Counted from the first letter of the stretch, positions 47,658-55,839 are shown. The stretch is DNA of 64,000 bases from CAWIJK01 sp963836375 (GCA_963836375.1 CAWIJK010000002.1:1178001-1242000), one strand, 5' to 3'. Translations and numbers: made by a program. The notes: generated from the sequence alone by a model not told the origin.

Positions 47658-48905
47658 GAGAATGTCGGGCTCTGCGGGTATGCCGCCCCGATGAGTGACT
47701 GCGTGGCGGCCGGGTGGCGGATGACGGTCCCGGTGTAGGCGTTGAGGATGATCTGGACCTGAAGATCGTTGGCGGTCGTCTCGGGATAGGCCACCACTGT
47801 CGGCTCGGTGCGCAGGGTCAGCACTTCGGGCATCGATGCCAGAAGGATCTGCGCGTTGGACGACGACGCTGGGATGTTGGCATCCCAGAACACGGGCAGC
47901 CCGAGCAACGAATAGCCGGAATACCCGGGCGCCGGCTTATTCATCGTGACCCACGCATCGGGGGCGGTCGGTAGGAGCAGCGGGCGCCCGTTGGGGTCGC
48001 TCTGTGCGAGAAGCCACTCCTCGATGTTCGGCGTCATAAAGATCGCGGCTCGGCGGGAGCAGCGTGCCGGCTGCGGTCATCATCGCAGCCTTGGCCTTGG
48101 CGATGTCGCCGTAGAACGCGGCCGGACAGAAGACGCTCGCCGCCGCGACGCTCGAGCCGACGCCGGTCATCTGCGAGATGGCGTAGAAGTCTTGCGCCGT
48201 TACGAGCTGCTGGAACAGCGCGGAGTGATCACGTCGTCAATCCCGACGCCGGGCTGGTCGATCGTGCGGTCGAAGAGCGACTGGGAGACCACGATTTCGC
48301 TGGAATGCGTCACCAGGGACGCTTGCAGGATCGATGCTGAGGGCGTGGTCGACTCGACGGCGTTGCCGTTGCGGCCACTCTGCGCTGCGACGCTCGTGGC
48401 GGAGGAGAATGCCGGGATGTTCAACTGCAAGCCGTAGCCCGGGTCGGGGAGTTGGGATGGCACTGCGAGACGACTGCGGCGGGTACGCAGTTGTAAAGCC
48501 CGTACTGACCCAGGTCCATGAGGTGGATCGGGGTAACGAACGAGCCACCGGAGGTGGAGGTGCGAGTCCATCGCTCGACGCTCGGGACCCTGGGGCCATC
48601 GGCGAGCGGCACCTGGTGGCACGCTTGGCGCGGCGGCCCTCGGCGCTGTCGGCCTTTATCTCGACCGCGAGCTCCCGGGCGTACCGCGGAGAGGTTGGCA
48701 CGGGCCGCCTCCTGACCGAAAGCCGGAGCCCGGGAGAACGCTGCGGGCGATGTCGATGTAGTAGCGAGTTCGGGGAGTCTGGCCCGTAGACACGGGGTTC
48801 CGATCGGACGACCGCGGCGCCGCTGTGGATGTCACGTATGGCCAGGTACCGCTCGGCGCGATCGGCGTTCTTGTCGGCCCGGGCGAAGGCTGTCGCCGAC
48901 CTCAT
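47654..48905 (-). pseudogene. HK97-type major capsid protein, frameshifted
   Basis: About 417 codons from the ATG at 48905, which overlaps the upstream stop (TAATG). Pieces in order: FARADKNADRAERYLAIRDI, RVYGPDS, YYIDIARSVLPGSGFR, FVTPIHLMDLGQYGLYNC, PDPGYGLQLNIPAFSSATSV, ILQASLVTHSSEIVVSQSLF, FYGDIAKAKAAMMTAAGTLL, and an intact last 127 codons with WLLAQSDPNGRPLLLP and LLGLPVFWDANIPASSSNAQ, the typical end of HK97-fold capsids. At least four frame changes are needed, so it is dead unless the sequence is wrong. Confidence 0.75.
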
Positions 48906-49126
48906 TACGGGCTCGACGGGGAGGCGCTCTGTCGTTGGGCGTCGTGCTTGCGGATCAATCGAGCGGCAGCGCGGAGCTGACCGTCCCGCCAGCGTTCGGC
49001 AAACTCGGCCGCGGTCTCGGCGTCGAAGGCGGCCATTGTGTGACCGGCGGCGTCGAGGTCGTCCCGCTCGGGGACCGGGAGCGCGGAACGCTCGGTGGTG
49101 GGTGGGGTGCTTTCAAGGGTGCTCAC
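48905..49126 (-). CDS. 73-residue helical protein upstream of the capsid gene
   Basis: Opens VSTLESTPPTTERSALPVPE and continues AAFDAETAAEFAERWRDGQL and RAAARLIRKHDAQRQSA. The helical, charged make-up and the TAATG overlap with the capsid start suggest a scaffold-like or head protein. No family is recognised. It is one of the few unbroken frames in this half of the island. Confidence 0.5.
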   Translation of the reverse strand: MSTLESTPPTTERSALPVPERDDLDAAGHTMAAFDAETAAEFAERWRDGQLRAAARLIRKHDAQRQSASPSSP

Positions 49127-49319
49127 GGCGAGCCTCGCTTTCTGTTTGTTGGTGGGGGTATTGCGAAGTGGTAGGGTCAGCTCCAGAAGCGTCACCAGGC
49201 CAGGGCCAGGCGCCACCGGAGGGGAAGGGGCGTTGTGGGTGTCAGCGAGGGCGGCATCGTCGGGCCCGGCCGTTGCTCGGGTGTCCAGCGCGGCTGACGC
49301 GCCGGATGATCGTCGGAGG

Positions 49320-49763
49320 TCACGACTTGCCGCGACGGAGCTGCGGCCAGAGCCGGCGCTCCTCCAGGTCGACGACGTTGGTGTCGGCCCGGACGTCCGA
49401 ACTGACCACGGCGCTCGGGGAATCGTCATGTCGCACGATGGTCGGGCGGCGGGTGCGGGTGGGGTCCAGCCCTGAGCGCTCGAGCTCGGCCACGATGATC
49501 GGGGCGACCTGGTCGGCTCGCCTGAAGGCCAAGGCCGCGGCGAGGGCGGCGTCGACGGGGCGTCCGGGGCAGGCGTGGAAGATGCCCGGGGGTTGATCGA
49601 TGGCCCCGCAGTCCTCGCACGGTCGGGGCACCGGGGTTGATCTGCGCTGCACGGCGCTGCTGGTCTTCCTGCGCCTTTCGGGCCCGTGCGCTCAGACGTG
49701 TCGGTGGCGGGGCAAATCGAGCTGCGGCACCTCGGCGCCGCATTCGCACATGATGTTGGCCAT
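49320..49763 (-). pseudogene. phage protein with zinc-binding motifs, frameshifted
   Basis: ATG at 49763 opens MANIMCECGAEVPQLDLPRH (CxC and His), then in a second frame RARKAQEDQQRRAAQINPGA, then in a third RPCEDCGAIDQPPGIFHACP to RRLWPQLRRGKS. Two frame changes. The last 110 codons are open. The cysteine spacing suggests one or two zinc sites. Role unknown. Confidence 0.45.
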
Positions 49764-49815
49764 TTGGGGGTGGTCCTTTCGGGTCGTCGGGGCAACGGTG
49801 GGCAGATTCGGGGGG

Positions 49816-50097
49816 TCACCACACACGGCTGTGCCTCGTCACCGGCTCGGGTTGGCGTCCCGTGGTCGAGCGGTTGCACTGGGCGTGGGATGGGCCCCGG
49901 TAGCCGGTGCGGTCGGCGGTGTGGTCGAGGTCCCACGGCGTACCTGGGGCAATCCACCTTCCGCCGGGGTTGTGGCAGACGGGAGCGGCGCAGTAGCACT
50001 CGCCACGCTGGACCTTCGGCGTCCCACTCGCGGCGGCAGGCGGAAGTGCTCCGACGCCGTAGCCCCGCTCGGCCGGCCGAGGGCCTCCGGGCGTCAT
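49816..50097 (-). pseudogene. HNH endonuclease, probably frameshifted at the N-terminus
   Basis: The C-terminal half has the phage HNH pattern: GECYCAAPVC, GTPWDLDHTADRTGYRGPSH and AQCNRS, with the D-H pair and the later H and N. The N-terminal half reads sensibly (SEHFRL, CRREWDA, KVQRGECYC) only if two frame changes within 40 bases are allowed. HNH nucleases often lie next to terminase genes in phages, but no terminase is seen. Confidence 0.6.
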
Positions 50098-50835
50098 AGG
50101 CCTCCCGGCGAAGCTGCCGACAGCTAGCGCACCGGGCGGAGCCAGTCCGATTCGCGGCAGGTTACTGCAGATGTGCGCAAGCTCTAGAGATCATCGACCC
50201 GGCATGAACGGGCACTGAGTGGGGCGGCCGTCCACGACCCGCTGGACGGGTCGGCCGAACCCCCTGCAAGTGGCCGTCACGGACCCCGCGATCGAGTGGC
50301 TCCGTAGGGCGTCTAAGCGGGGCTAGTAACGGCAAAAAAACTTCGGGAAGAGCAGAAGCGCTAGAAGCGCCGAGTGGCCGTCCTGGGCGACTGGAAGGCG
50401 TCACCGCACCGCGCGCAAGTTTTGGCGACGTCTCACGAGGTACCTCCGAATAGGAGGCGGGTCCTGAGCCGAATGGCGACGAAGAATGTCCGCGAGAGGC
50501 CCTATTGCATGTCGGGGAGTTAACGAAAAGAACCATGCGGGTCGCGGGGACTACCTGCAGCGGAAGGTGCATATACCCCCACCACCCCTATCGTCCCTGG
50601 TCAGGGCAACAAACCGGCCCCCGTTGGGTCAGTCCATCGAGGTCACCAGGGCCAAGGGGCAGTCGGGATCGAGTTGGATCTGTTGTCCCTGCACTCGGTC
50701 CCTTTGGGCATCCCTCGCCTGGCCGACCTGACGCTGGTGACGACGGGTCGATGGCCGCTTCATCTGCGCCCGCTTCCGGCTGGCGCCATGCTTGCGGCCC
50801 ACGTCAGGTCCCTGCCTTGGTCGTGGTCATCGTGG
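50098..50835. other. 740-base stretch without a clear gene
   Basis: Base composition is more mixed than the core genome and short frames are broken by stops. A plus-strand fragment VAVTDPAIEWLRRASKRG ends at about 50325, just before a run of seven A. I see no RNA gene. Probably decayed element DNA. Confidence 0.4.
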
Positions 50836-51090
50836 TCACGCAGTCACCGCCTGGGATAAGGCAGCGAATCCATCGAGGGCTGCCCGTCGCTGATCTTCCG
50901 ATGCGAACCTCGGTAGATGATCGATGTGGTCCAGGAGCTCCTGGGTTGACCATCCGAGAACCGCTCGGTCATGGCCGAGACGCCACCACGCATCGAGGTC
51001 GTCCTGGACTGCGATGCACCTCGGTCTCCTTGGCTCGCAGAGCCCGGGGATTTGTCCCGTGGGCCCGTGAGTTCTTCGGAGGATCGGTAG
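50836..51090 (-). pseudogene. short coding remnant
   Basis: One frame reads AVQDDLDAWWRLGHDRAVLG and WSTQELLDHIDHLPRFASED, ending DGFAALSQAVTA and a stop. It looks like real protein but has no start codon after the last upstream stop. No family is recognised. Confidence 0.3.
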
Positions 51091-51152
51091 ACCCTACGAC
51101 GTCAGTCGTGGGGGTTAGGGGGTTTTCCGGATCACTGACGGATAACTGACGG

Positions 51153-51557
51153 TTATGCGGGCGCCCGTGCCCTACTCCGCCCGGTCACCCGTGCCCTACT
51201 CAGTCGGACACCCGTGTCCGCCTCGGGCAGATTGCCCCCGTCTGTAGAGTCGGGCAGATTGCCCCCCTCTGTAGCGGGGATATGGACGACGATCCGGTAT
51301 CGATTCGACCGGGTGGAGCCGGGCGCACTCGCCTTGCCGCCGCCCAGGACGACGATCACCTCGCCGAGCTCCTCGAGTTGACGGATGTGGCGCCGGGCGG
51401 TGCGGGTATCAATCCGGCACTTCTTCCCGATGTAGCCCATGGACGGCCAGCACTCCCCCTGGTCGTCTGCCTGGTCGGCGAGGGCCAGGAGAACGAGTAG
51501 GTCGGTCGCGGTGGCCTTCGAGTACTTCCACACGGCTCCGGAGATCAGGACGCTCAC
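51153..51557 (-). CDS. winged-helix (HTH_36-like) protein
   Basis: A 134-residue protein. The first 90 residues form a winged helix: SGAVWKYSKATATDLLVLLA, LADQADDQGECWPSMGYIGK, DTRTARRHIRQLEELGEVIV. This resembles the DNA-binding half of replication initiators and of actinobacterial element regulators. The tail has two similar GGNLP motifs and a basic end. Its ATG overlaps the 81-residue gene as ATGA. Role: replication start or regulation of the island; not decided. Confidence 0.75.
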   Translation of the reverse strand: MSVLISGAVWKYSKATATDLLVLLALADQADDQGECWPSMGYIGKKCRIDTRTARRHIRQLEELGEVIVVLGGGKASAPGSTRSNRYRIVVHIPATEGGNLPDSTDGGNLPEADTGVRLSRARVTGRSRARAPA

Positions 51558-51799
51558 GGTGCGACCTGGCGCTCGAGGTCAGCCTTGCCCACCTCGAGCC
51601 AGCGTCGAAGCTGCTCGACGGACTCTGGGTCGAGACCTGCTAGATGCTCGGCACGCCGAACCTCTGGGTCATCCGTGATTGCCGGCGGTTTGAGGGCCTC
51701 GAGCCATCTGGCCTCCTGCTCGGGCGTGGGCGGTTCGCCTGGGCCGAGCTGTGGCCAGCGGCCCGGGTCAGTGTGCAACGTGCCACGGTCGCGGCTCAC
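51554..51799 (-). CDS. 81-residue protein between excisionase and winged-helix genes
   Basis: Opens MSRDRGTLHTDPGRWPQLGP and ends EQLRRWLEVGKADLERQVAP. It is acidic/basic and helical in its second half. ATGA overlaps at both ends lock it into one translation unit with its neighbours. No family is recognised. A partner for the excisionase or the winged-helix protein is a fair guess. Confidence 0.65.
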   Translation of the reverse strand: MSRDRGTLHTDPGRWPQLGPGEPPTPEQEARWLEALKPPAITDDPEVRRAEHLAGLDPESVEQLRRWLEVGKADLERQVAP

Positions 51800-52006
51800 G
51801 ACGCCTCACCCGCCGGGAGCGCCGGAGTCGTGCCCCCGTGGATCTCCCGCTGGAACCGCGGCACGCTCACGCGCCACTGGGCTCCCACCTTGAAGGCACC
51901 CGGGATCTGGCCTGAAGCGGCCAGACGGTAGGCGGTGCTCACGCCCGATCCCGAGCTGGTCAGCAGCCCACGACAGGAGTTTGACATCGGACGGTAGGGC
52001 CGTCAT
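51796..52006 (-). CDS. excisionase-like helix-turn-helix protein, possible frame break
   Basis: The HTH reads VSTAYRLAASGQIPGAFKVG and QWRVSVPRFQREIHG, the MerR-like fold of excisionases. Its natural N-terminus (KLLSWAADQLGIG, from the ATG at 52006) is one frame off, joining near 51950 at GGGATCGGGCG. In the HTH frame itself an ATG at 51987 gives a complete 63-residue protein with a poorer first helix. Either the sequence has a one-base error or the shorter form is made. It would direct excision with the integrase. Confidence 0.65.
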
Positions 52007-52053
52007 TGGACTTCACCGGGGAAGGGCATTTCTAACGCTCCTTGGGACAGCGA

Positions 52054-52084
52054 AAAGGCCGCCCATGTTGCATGGGCGGCCTTT
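52054..52084. terminator. perfect 14-bp hairpin, bidirectional terminator
   Basis: AAAGGCCGCCCATG pairs with CATGGGCGGCCTTT across a three-base loop. A- and T-runs at the two sides would let it stop transcription both ways. It separates the integrase-side genes from the excisionase operon. Confidence 0.8.
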
Positions 52085-52097
52085 GGTTGGGGGAGTC

Positions 52098-52123
52098 CTG
52101 TTCCCCCACAAGCGGGGGAACAG
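52098..52123. terminator. second perfect hairpin, 10-bp stem
   Basis: CTGTTCCCCC pairs with GGGGGAACAG around ACAAGC, 13 bases after the first hairpin. It may be a second terminator or a protein binding site. Confidence 0.6.
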
Positions 52124-52141
52124 TTAGCGGTGGGCGGCGGT

Positions 52142-52306
52142 CTAGGGGCGATCTTCCGTGGGCGGGGAGTTGTTCAGAGCAACCATCTCCTCAGGTGTGA
52201 CCGCGGTGCTCATGAGTCGCCACATGGTCCTGCAGATCAGGGTGTCGCTACTGCGGAGCTCGACCCCGTTCTCGACGCCGTCGAGTTTGAGTATTGCGAG
52301 TGCCAT
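52142..52306 (-). CDS. 54-residue protein with a strong ribosome site
   Basis: AGGAGG lies eight bases before the ATG at 52306. The product reads MALAILKLDGVENGVELRSS and continues DTLICRTMWRLMSTAV to PPTEDRP. The stop is TAG at 52142. It follows the 476-residue gene by 56 bases and ends just before the two hairpins, so it is the last gene of the integrase transcript. It is too short for most gene finders. No family is recognised. Confidence 0.65.
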   Translation of the reverse strand: MALAILKLDGVENGVELRSSDTLICRTMWRLMSTAVTPEEMVALNNSPPTEDRP

Positions 52307-52362
52307 ATCGGTGACCTCCTACCTATAGAGGGACGCCAGGGCCGGGTTCTATGCGCGGCATC

Positions 52363-53793
52363 TCAGGATTTCTCCAACTTTTTCTTGGCCGTTCTGATCC
52401 GCCGGCTGATGGATGCCTGGTGCAGTCCGACCCGGTCGGCGATCTCGGATTGAGGCTTCCCAGCCTGGTCGTCCAGCAGGATCGATATCTCCAGCTCGGT
52501 CAGGCCGGCACGGCGCCAGCGGTCCTTCAATCCCTCCTTCGCATTCTCCTCGGGGATGTTCCCCAGGGCCAGGACGGCTTCGTACGGGGCCCGATTGTCC
52601 GCCAGTGCCGACCCGAACTCTCCCGCCGAGTCGTTCCACTCCCTGGTGTCGTTGGGCCGAGGCTTGATCTCGTCGTCCTCTGGTTTGCGGCGGAAGGGGT
52701 CATAGACCGGCGTTGGCACGGGCTCCTTGAACTCGGCCATCCGAGCGCGGGCGGCGTTGTCGGATTTGAAGCACTCCAGGCAGCGGGGGTCGTCGTCACC
52801 TCTGAGGACCACTCCCGCTGCACCACAGAAGGTGCAGGTCCCGGTCTTCGTCTTCAGCGGCCGGGGTGCGACCTTCTTGACCGTGACCTCCGACGCCCAG
52901 TTGGGGTCCTTTTCGCTTAGGTCGAACTTCTGGGCCGGTCGGGTGGCTGGCGGTTGGTCCAGGCCCTTGGGGTCGACCTGCCGGTTCCATACGTTGGCGC
53001 CTTGTGCCTGTGCCTTCGTCCGGGCCAGCTCGTCGATACTCACGGTAGACGCCCCAGCCGTGGCCGCTCTGCTCACGGGCTCCGGGGCGAAGTCGGGATC
53101 GGACACTGCGATTATGTGCTCGGTTCCGTCGGGGTCCACCGTCTTGTACGACCACTGAAGCTGGGCTCGGCCCTCATCGAGGCCCCGCTTGGTCGGGTCC
53201 CCCCCCATGAGCCACTCGGCGACGCCGGTGCCAAACACAAGTGGTCCGACGGGCTCAAGGCCATCCGGGCCCTGGTTCTCCTTGGTGAGCTTGACGATCG
53301 AACTCCGCGCCCGCCTCCGCTCGGCGGCGTTGGCGTATTTCAGGACGTGGGCCCGCATGATCTGCCCGACCGGCTTACGGTGGACGACCACTGGGGAGGC
53401 GAGAGCGGCGGGCTGTCCGCCCCGGCGATCGATCACCACCAGGTCGTGGCGGGTGCCCCTGGCGTCCCACACCATCGCCGCGGCGACGAATGTGATCGGG
53501 GGGTGCTCGTCAGGACAGCGCAGGTCGATCAGGGTTGCGCCGGCCTCGGCCAATCGCCAGATCAGATCGAGGCGCTCCACGTCCGTATGTTCGGCGTCCC
53601 CCAGCCGATAGGTCACCGCCGCCGTTACGTCGTCACCCTCCGTGAGGGTGGCAGGTGGGTGACCGGAGAAGCTGGAGACCCGGGCCGCGGCAGCCGAATG
53701 ACCTCGAGCCATGGCGTTGCCGAGCATGGTCCCGATGACGGCTGCGGGAGTCCCCGGTTCAGGGGCGGGCCGGCTTTGTACGTCAGTCGCCAC
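52363..53793 (-). CDS. unknown zinc-finger and HTH protein of the island
   Basis: A 476-residue protein whose GTG overlaps the integrase gene by 11 bases. The first 230 residues form a mixed fold with no match I know (TAAVTYRLGDAEHTDVERLD; ITFVAAAMVWDARGTRHDLV). A CxxC pair (CTFCGAAG and CLECFK, about residues 325-350) makes a zinc finger. The last 60 residues are a sigma-region-4-like helix-turn-helix: AGLTELEISILLDDQAGKPQ and SEIADRVGLHQASISRRI. It should bind DNA. Candidate jobs are replication start, integration control or anti-phage regulation. Confidence 0.75.
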   Translation of the reverse strand: MATDVQSRPAPEPGTPAAVIGTMLGNAMARGHSAAAARVSSFSGHPPATLTEGDDVTAAVTYRLGDAEHTDVERLDLIWRLAEAGATLIDLRCPDEHPPITFVAAAMVWDARGTRHDLVVIDRRGGQPAALASPVVVHRKPVGQIMRAHVLKYANAAERRRARSSIVKLTKENQGPDGLEPVGPLVFGTGVAEWLMGGDPTKRGLDEGRAQLQWSYKTVDPDGTEHIIAVSDPDFAPEPVSRAATAGASTVSIDELARTKAQAQGANVWNRQVDPKGLDQPPATRPAQKFDLSEKDPNWASEVTVKKVAPRPLKTKTGTCTFCGAAGVVLRGDDDPRCLECFKSDNAARARMAEFKEPVPTPVYDPFRRKPEDDEIKPRPNDTREWNDSAGEFGSALADNRAPYEAVLALGNIPEENAKEGLKDRWRRAGLTELEISILLDDQAGKPQSEIADRVGLHQASISRRIRTAKKKLEKS

Positions 53794-55045
53794 GATGGTG
53801 GATCCTCCGGGTTCTGGCCAAAAGGCCCTTGGTTGGGGAAAACCCTAGTTTCCCGCTGTGTCCCCCCCCTGACCTGGGGTTTTGGACGCCGCTAGCGGCG
53901 GGTAGTGCCAGGGTGCGACCTACCGCCGCGGCGAGTTCCTGGTCGCGCTGCTCGAGGGCGTGGCTGTAGACCCTCAGCGTGATCGACGGGTCGGCGTGGC
54001 CGAGGCGGGCGCTAACGGTCACCGGGTCGTATCCCGCCGCGATGCCCTGGGTGGCCGAGAAGTGGCGCAGGGCGTGGAGATGGGTGTCGACGCCGGCGGC
54101 CTTGGCCACCCGCTTGGTGAACTTGGTCACCACGCTGGGCAGAAACGGCTCGGACCCCATGGGCGACCGGCTGAAGACGAATCCATCGGCCTCCATGGTG
54201 AGACCGAGGCCGCGGGCGAGTTCGCTGGCGGCCGCCCGGTGCCGGCGTAGCGCCTCGAGGCCGAGGGCGTCGAGGCCGATCGTCCGGGCCTGGTGGGTCT
54301 TCGTGGGCTTCTCGGCCCAGCCATCCGGCGTGTCGTAGACCGAGCGAGCGATAGTCACGGTGCCGCCGGCGACGTCGATGTCGGTCCACCGCAGGGCGCA
54401 CAGTTCGCCCCTCCTGGCCCCTGTGAGTGCCGCCAGGAGCAACAGAACCGCCAGGGCCGGCTCGAGTCTGTCGGCCTCGGTGAGGATGGCCTGGACCTCG
54501 ACGGGAGACGGCGCCTCGACGCCAGCGGGCCTCACGGTCGGCGGTTGGGCCCGACGGGCGACGTTGCGGTCGACCATGTCACCATTCTCGGCGTAGCGGA
54601 GCGCCGCGCTCAGGAGGGCGTGGACCCGGCGGACCGTGGTGGCCTTGTTGCCTTTGGCCGTGAGCTTCGCATAGAGCTTGTTCAGGTCCCGGGCCGTGAG
54701 CTTGGCCAGTCGCACCCCGCCCAGCTCTGGCCGGACGATCTTCTCGGCGATCCGGCGGTACTCCCGCATCGTGGTCGGCGAGCGGTTGAGCGAATCGCAA
54801 TGGTCGAGCCATTCGGTCAGGAGGTCCCCGACCGTCTCGGTGCCGGTGGCCGTCCCGCCCTTCGACACCTCGGCCACCATCTTGGCGAGCTCACGGTCGG
54901 CGAGACGAGTGCCAGATCCCGGCTTCGTGTCGGGGCCCCTGACGATCTTGGACACCTGGACCGGACCGCCGTTGGCATTCCTGCGGCCGGCGTACACCCG
55001 CAGGCGCCACACCCCGGGACGGATTTCGGTCTTGGTTCCTCTCAT
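53783..55045 (-). CDS. tyrosine recombinase (integrase) of the island
   Basis: About 420 residues. An arm-binding part (TKTEIRPGVWRLRVYAG), a SAM-like core-binding domain (VGDLLTEWLDHCDSLNRSPT) and a catalytic domain with all key residues: Arg in TGARRGELCALRW, His-Leu-Arg-His in THLHALRHFSATQG, His in LGHADPSITL and Tyr in RVYSH. I prefer the ATG at 55045, which has TACAAT about ten bases upstream and could be leaderless; a GTG at 55075 adds ten residues. It sits 70 bases from the tRNA-Arg 3' end, its target. Confidence 0.93.
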   Translation of the reverse strand: MRGTKTEIRPGVWRLRVYAGRRNANGGPVQVSKIVRGPDTKPGSGTRLADRELAKMVAEVSKGGTATGTETVGDLLTEWLDHCDSLNRSPTTMREYRRIAEKIVRPELGGVRLAKLTARDLNKLYAKLTAKGNKATTVRRVHALLSAALRYAENGDMVDRNVARRAQPPTVRPAGVEAPSPVEVQAILTEADRLEPALAVLLLLAALTGARRGELCALRWTDIDVAGGTVTIARSVYDTPDGWAEKPTKTHQARTIGLDALGLEALRRHRAAASELARGLGLTMEADGFVFSRSPMGSEPFLPSVVTKFTKRVAKAAGVDTHLHALRHFSATQGIAAGYDPVTVSARLGHADPSITLRVYSHALEQRDQELAAAVGRTLALPAASGVQNPRSGGGHSGKLGFSPTKGLLARTRRIHHRGD

Positions 55046-55054
55046 GCCCCGGGA

Positions 55055-55073
55055 TTGTAGTCTTTTTGTAGTC
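55055..55073. promoter_or_regulatory. twin 8-base repeats at the integrase start
   Basis: TTGTAGTC occurs at 55055-55062 and 55066-55073, one helical turn (11 bases) apart, over the integrase start and its possible -10 box. A repressor or the recombinase itself could bind here. A similar pair (TTGTCCTA, 55230 and 55241, also 11 apart) lies before the integrase remnant on the other side of the tRNA. Confidence 0.45.
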
Positions 55074-55112
55074 ACTGTCGGGGGACCAGGTTGGCCATAC
55101 CGCCCCCGACCA

Positions 55113-55159
55113 GGCGCCCCCGGCAGGATTCGAACCTGCGTGGTACGGATTAGAAGTCC
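55113..55159. repeat. proximal attachment site within tRNA-Arg
   Basis: Identical to 44340-44386. It includes the 3' part of the intact tRNA gene from the anticodon stem to the end, so integration rebuilt the tRNA. Confidence 0.92.
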
Positions 55160-55187
55160 GTTGCCTGATCCGCTCGGCCACGGGGGC
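55115..55187 (-). tRNA. tRNA-Arg (anticodon TCT)
   Basis: On the minus strand: acceptor GCCCCCG/CGGGGGC, anticodon stem ACGGA/TCCGT around CTTCTAA (anticodon TCT), and T arm GCAGGTTCGAATCCTGC. The discriminator base is G; CCA is not encoded. It is the target of the neighbouring island. Confidence 0.96.
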
Positions 55188-55271
55188 TAGCTGGGCTTTT
55201 ATCTTCTTCGCAGGGCTGAACCTGCCCGGTTGTCCTAGTTTTGTCCTACGACCCTGCACCACCATCTTCGC

Positions 55272-55839
55272 ATGGCGGCCCGGCGACTGGGCACGATGCG
55301 CGAGCGACCTGCGGGGCCCGGGCGGTGGCAGTTCCGGGTTTACGTCGGCCCGGACCCCACCACCGGGAGACCAGTCCAAGGGGCGGCCAAAGAGCTCGCC
55401 AGGATGGTGACCGATATCGAGGCCGGCAGGTTCGACCGAGCCGGGCCAGGGTGGGCGACGTCCTCGACCGTTGGCTTGACCAAATCACCCCGACACGGAG
55501 CCCCAAGACCGTTGCCGAGTGCCGCCGCAAGATCGAGGGGCGGATTCGCCCCTCCTCGTGAGATTCGGCCCGAACCAAGGCCAAGAAGGCCGGTTGGGAC
55601 TTGAAGGCGGACGAGCTTTGGCCGTTTCGCCTTCACGACCTAGGGGGCTTCAGCGTGACCACACTCATCGACGTCGGAGTGGATTTCCGGACCAGCGCCA
55701 TGGCTACGCCCATTCGACCATCACGCTCAATCGCTACGCCCACGCACTGGCAGCGCGTCCGACCGCCCTCGCGGGGATCTGGGGAGCGGCAGCGACCGGC
55801 CCAACTCGGGCGGTTCAGCCGCCCACAATCTCGCGGTAG
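55272..55839 (+). pseudogene. third tyrosine integrase, truncated and frameshifted
   Basis: Pieces in different frames: MRERPAGPGRWQFRVYVGPD, GAAKELARMVTDIEAGRFDR, RVGDVLDRWLDQITPTRSPK and TVAECRRKIEGRIRP (arm and core-binding parts), then LHDLGGFSVTTLIDVGVDF and HSTITLNRYAHALAARP with the final His and Tyr. The middle catalytic part is gone. It is the trace of an older element at the same tRNA. Confidence 0.7.

Larger units (their letters stand above)
44340..55159. mobile_element. 10.8-kb integrated island at tRNA-Arg(TCT)
   Basis: Bounded by a perfect 47-base direct repeat (44340-44386 and 55113-55159) that is the 3' part of the tRNA-Arg gene. The integrase gene abuts the tRNA, as expected. 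Contents in order from the tRNA: tyrosine integrase, zinc-finger/HTH protein, 54-aa ORF, hairpins, excisionase-like gene, 81-aa protein, winged-helix protein, then decayed phage genes (HNH, zinc-site protein, capsid and small neighbours), a second integrase wreck, a secreted-protein wreck and a WhiB-like wreck. No terminase, portal or tail gene is seen. The plan resembles phiRv1/phiRv2 prophage-like elements. Confidence 0.85.

Noticed and set aside
52098..52123. A hairpin that looks like a type I-E CRISPR repeat
   Set aside because: It occurs once; there is no second copy, spacer or cas gene nearby.
44340..55159. An actinomycete conjugative element (pSAM2-like)
   Set aside because: No FtsK/Tra-type transfer gene or RepSA-like initiator is seen; capsid and HNH genes point to a phage origin.
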